Positions 63,565-64,000 of a DNA stretch of 64,000 nucleotides are shown one piece after another. The number at the start of each line of letters is the position of its first letter. The first letter of the stretch is position 1. Origin of the DNA: Edolisoma coerulescens (lineage: Eukaryota > Chordata > Aves > Passeriformes > Campephagidae); contig VWZW01007689.1 of the NCBI GenBank assembly GCA_013397115.1, positions 1-64,000 of the forward strand, in the 5' to 3' direction. The position numbers and the translations under genes were made by a program. A model generated the notes under the pieces. It ran no database searches. It was not told the DNA's origin and worked only from the letters and a program-made list of their open reading frames with translations.

Positions 63565-64000
63565 GTGAGTATATGCTTCTCTCTACATTTGAAATCTTCG
63601 CTTTTAAAAAGGTTGAAGTAAACAGAGAGGTGATTGTGAGGATAAAGCACAAGCTTAAGAGAAGTGCATGTTAGTGTGACTGTTCCAGGCCTCCTGTGTT
63701 TTCATATGCTGAAAAACTGTGTAAAAAAACTGCAAAACACTTAATCCAAAAAATATTTATTCCTATGTATGGAGATTTAACTTTGCTGTGAAAAGCAAAA
63801 CAACGTCTTTTATGCTTCTAAATGTTGTGAGATTTCAGCAGCATGTATTGGTTTTGGTCATAAATGACCATATTGTGTATTCCAGTTGTGTACTTTCTTA
63901 CAATGAGCTGAATTTATTGTGCAAAAAGCCTTTGCCTGCTGCAGTTGAAGACAGCAGGTGGCATGGACATGTTTTGGTCCTTCTGGGAAATAGGAGTGGC
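63565..64000 (+). other. STAG1: Start of the next STAG1 intron
   Basis: Follows the donor at 63,565. AT-rich, with no exon visible before the window ends. Confidence 0.7.

Overview
This is vertebrate nuclear DNA, almost certainly from a bird. The evidence is multi-exon genes with GT-AG introns, CpG-island promoters, CR1 LINE fragments, avian-type ERV long terminal repeats, a short (CCCTAA)n tract, and compact gene spacing on the left with a very long AT-rich intron on the right. The combination of genes fits the avian chromosome that merges human 2q37, 3q22 and 21q22.3 synteny blocks (chromosome 9 in chicken, from general knowledge). I cannot name the species.

Layout from left to right. (1) 0.3-3.4 kb, minus strand: a complete AIRE gene, rebuilt here as 12 phase-consistent coding exons giving 476 residues. 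(2) 3.4-6.4 kb: intergenic. (3) 6.4-9.9 kb, minus strand: a gene I do not recognise, with a 282-codon intact ORF in one exon, a probable long 3' UTR, and a C-terminal coding tail broken by two frameshifts and a stop codon. (4) 9.9-11.0 kb: GC-rich divergent promoter region, interrupted by an 817-base gap. (5) 11.0-15.7 kb, plus strand: a complete SCLY (selenocysteine lyase) gene, 12 coding exons, 426 residues. (6) 16.0-18.0 kb, minus strand: SLC35G2 (TMEM22), a 409-residue multi-pass membrane protein in one coding exon, convergent with SCLY. (7) 18.0-22.6 kb: 5' UTR intron or upstream region of SLC35G2, with an interstitial telomeric tract. (8) 22.65-24.3 kb: CpG island with a 598-base gap, the likely divergent promoter of SLC35G2 (minus) and STAG1 (plus). 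(9) 24.3-63.4 kb: about 39 kb of STAG1 first intron, no convincing gene, with two probable LTRs, two CR1 remnants, microsatellites and an unexplained CpG-rich patch at 36.7-37.2 kb. (10) 63,430-63,564: the first coding exon of STAG1, which starts MITSDLPVLQ; the rest of the gene lies beyond the window.

The genes do not form a pathway. They are a thymic tolerance regulator, an unknown protein, a selenium-recycling enzyme, a putative transporter and a cohesin subunit. They are organised as two head-to-head promoter pairs (unknown gene/SCLY and SLC35G2/STAG1), and both promoters coincide with assembly gaps. The observations most worth following are the unrecognised gene with its decaying C-terminus, and the AIRE protein, whose second PHD finger has lost its first pair of zinc ligands.
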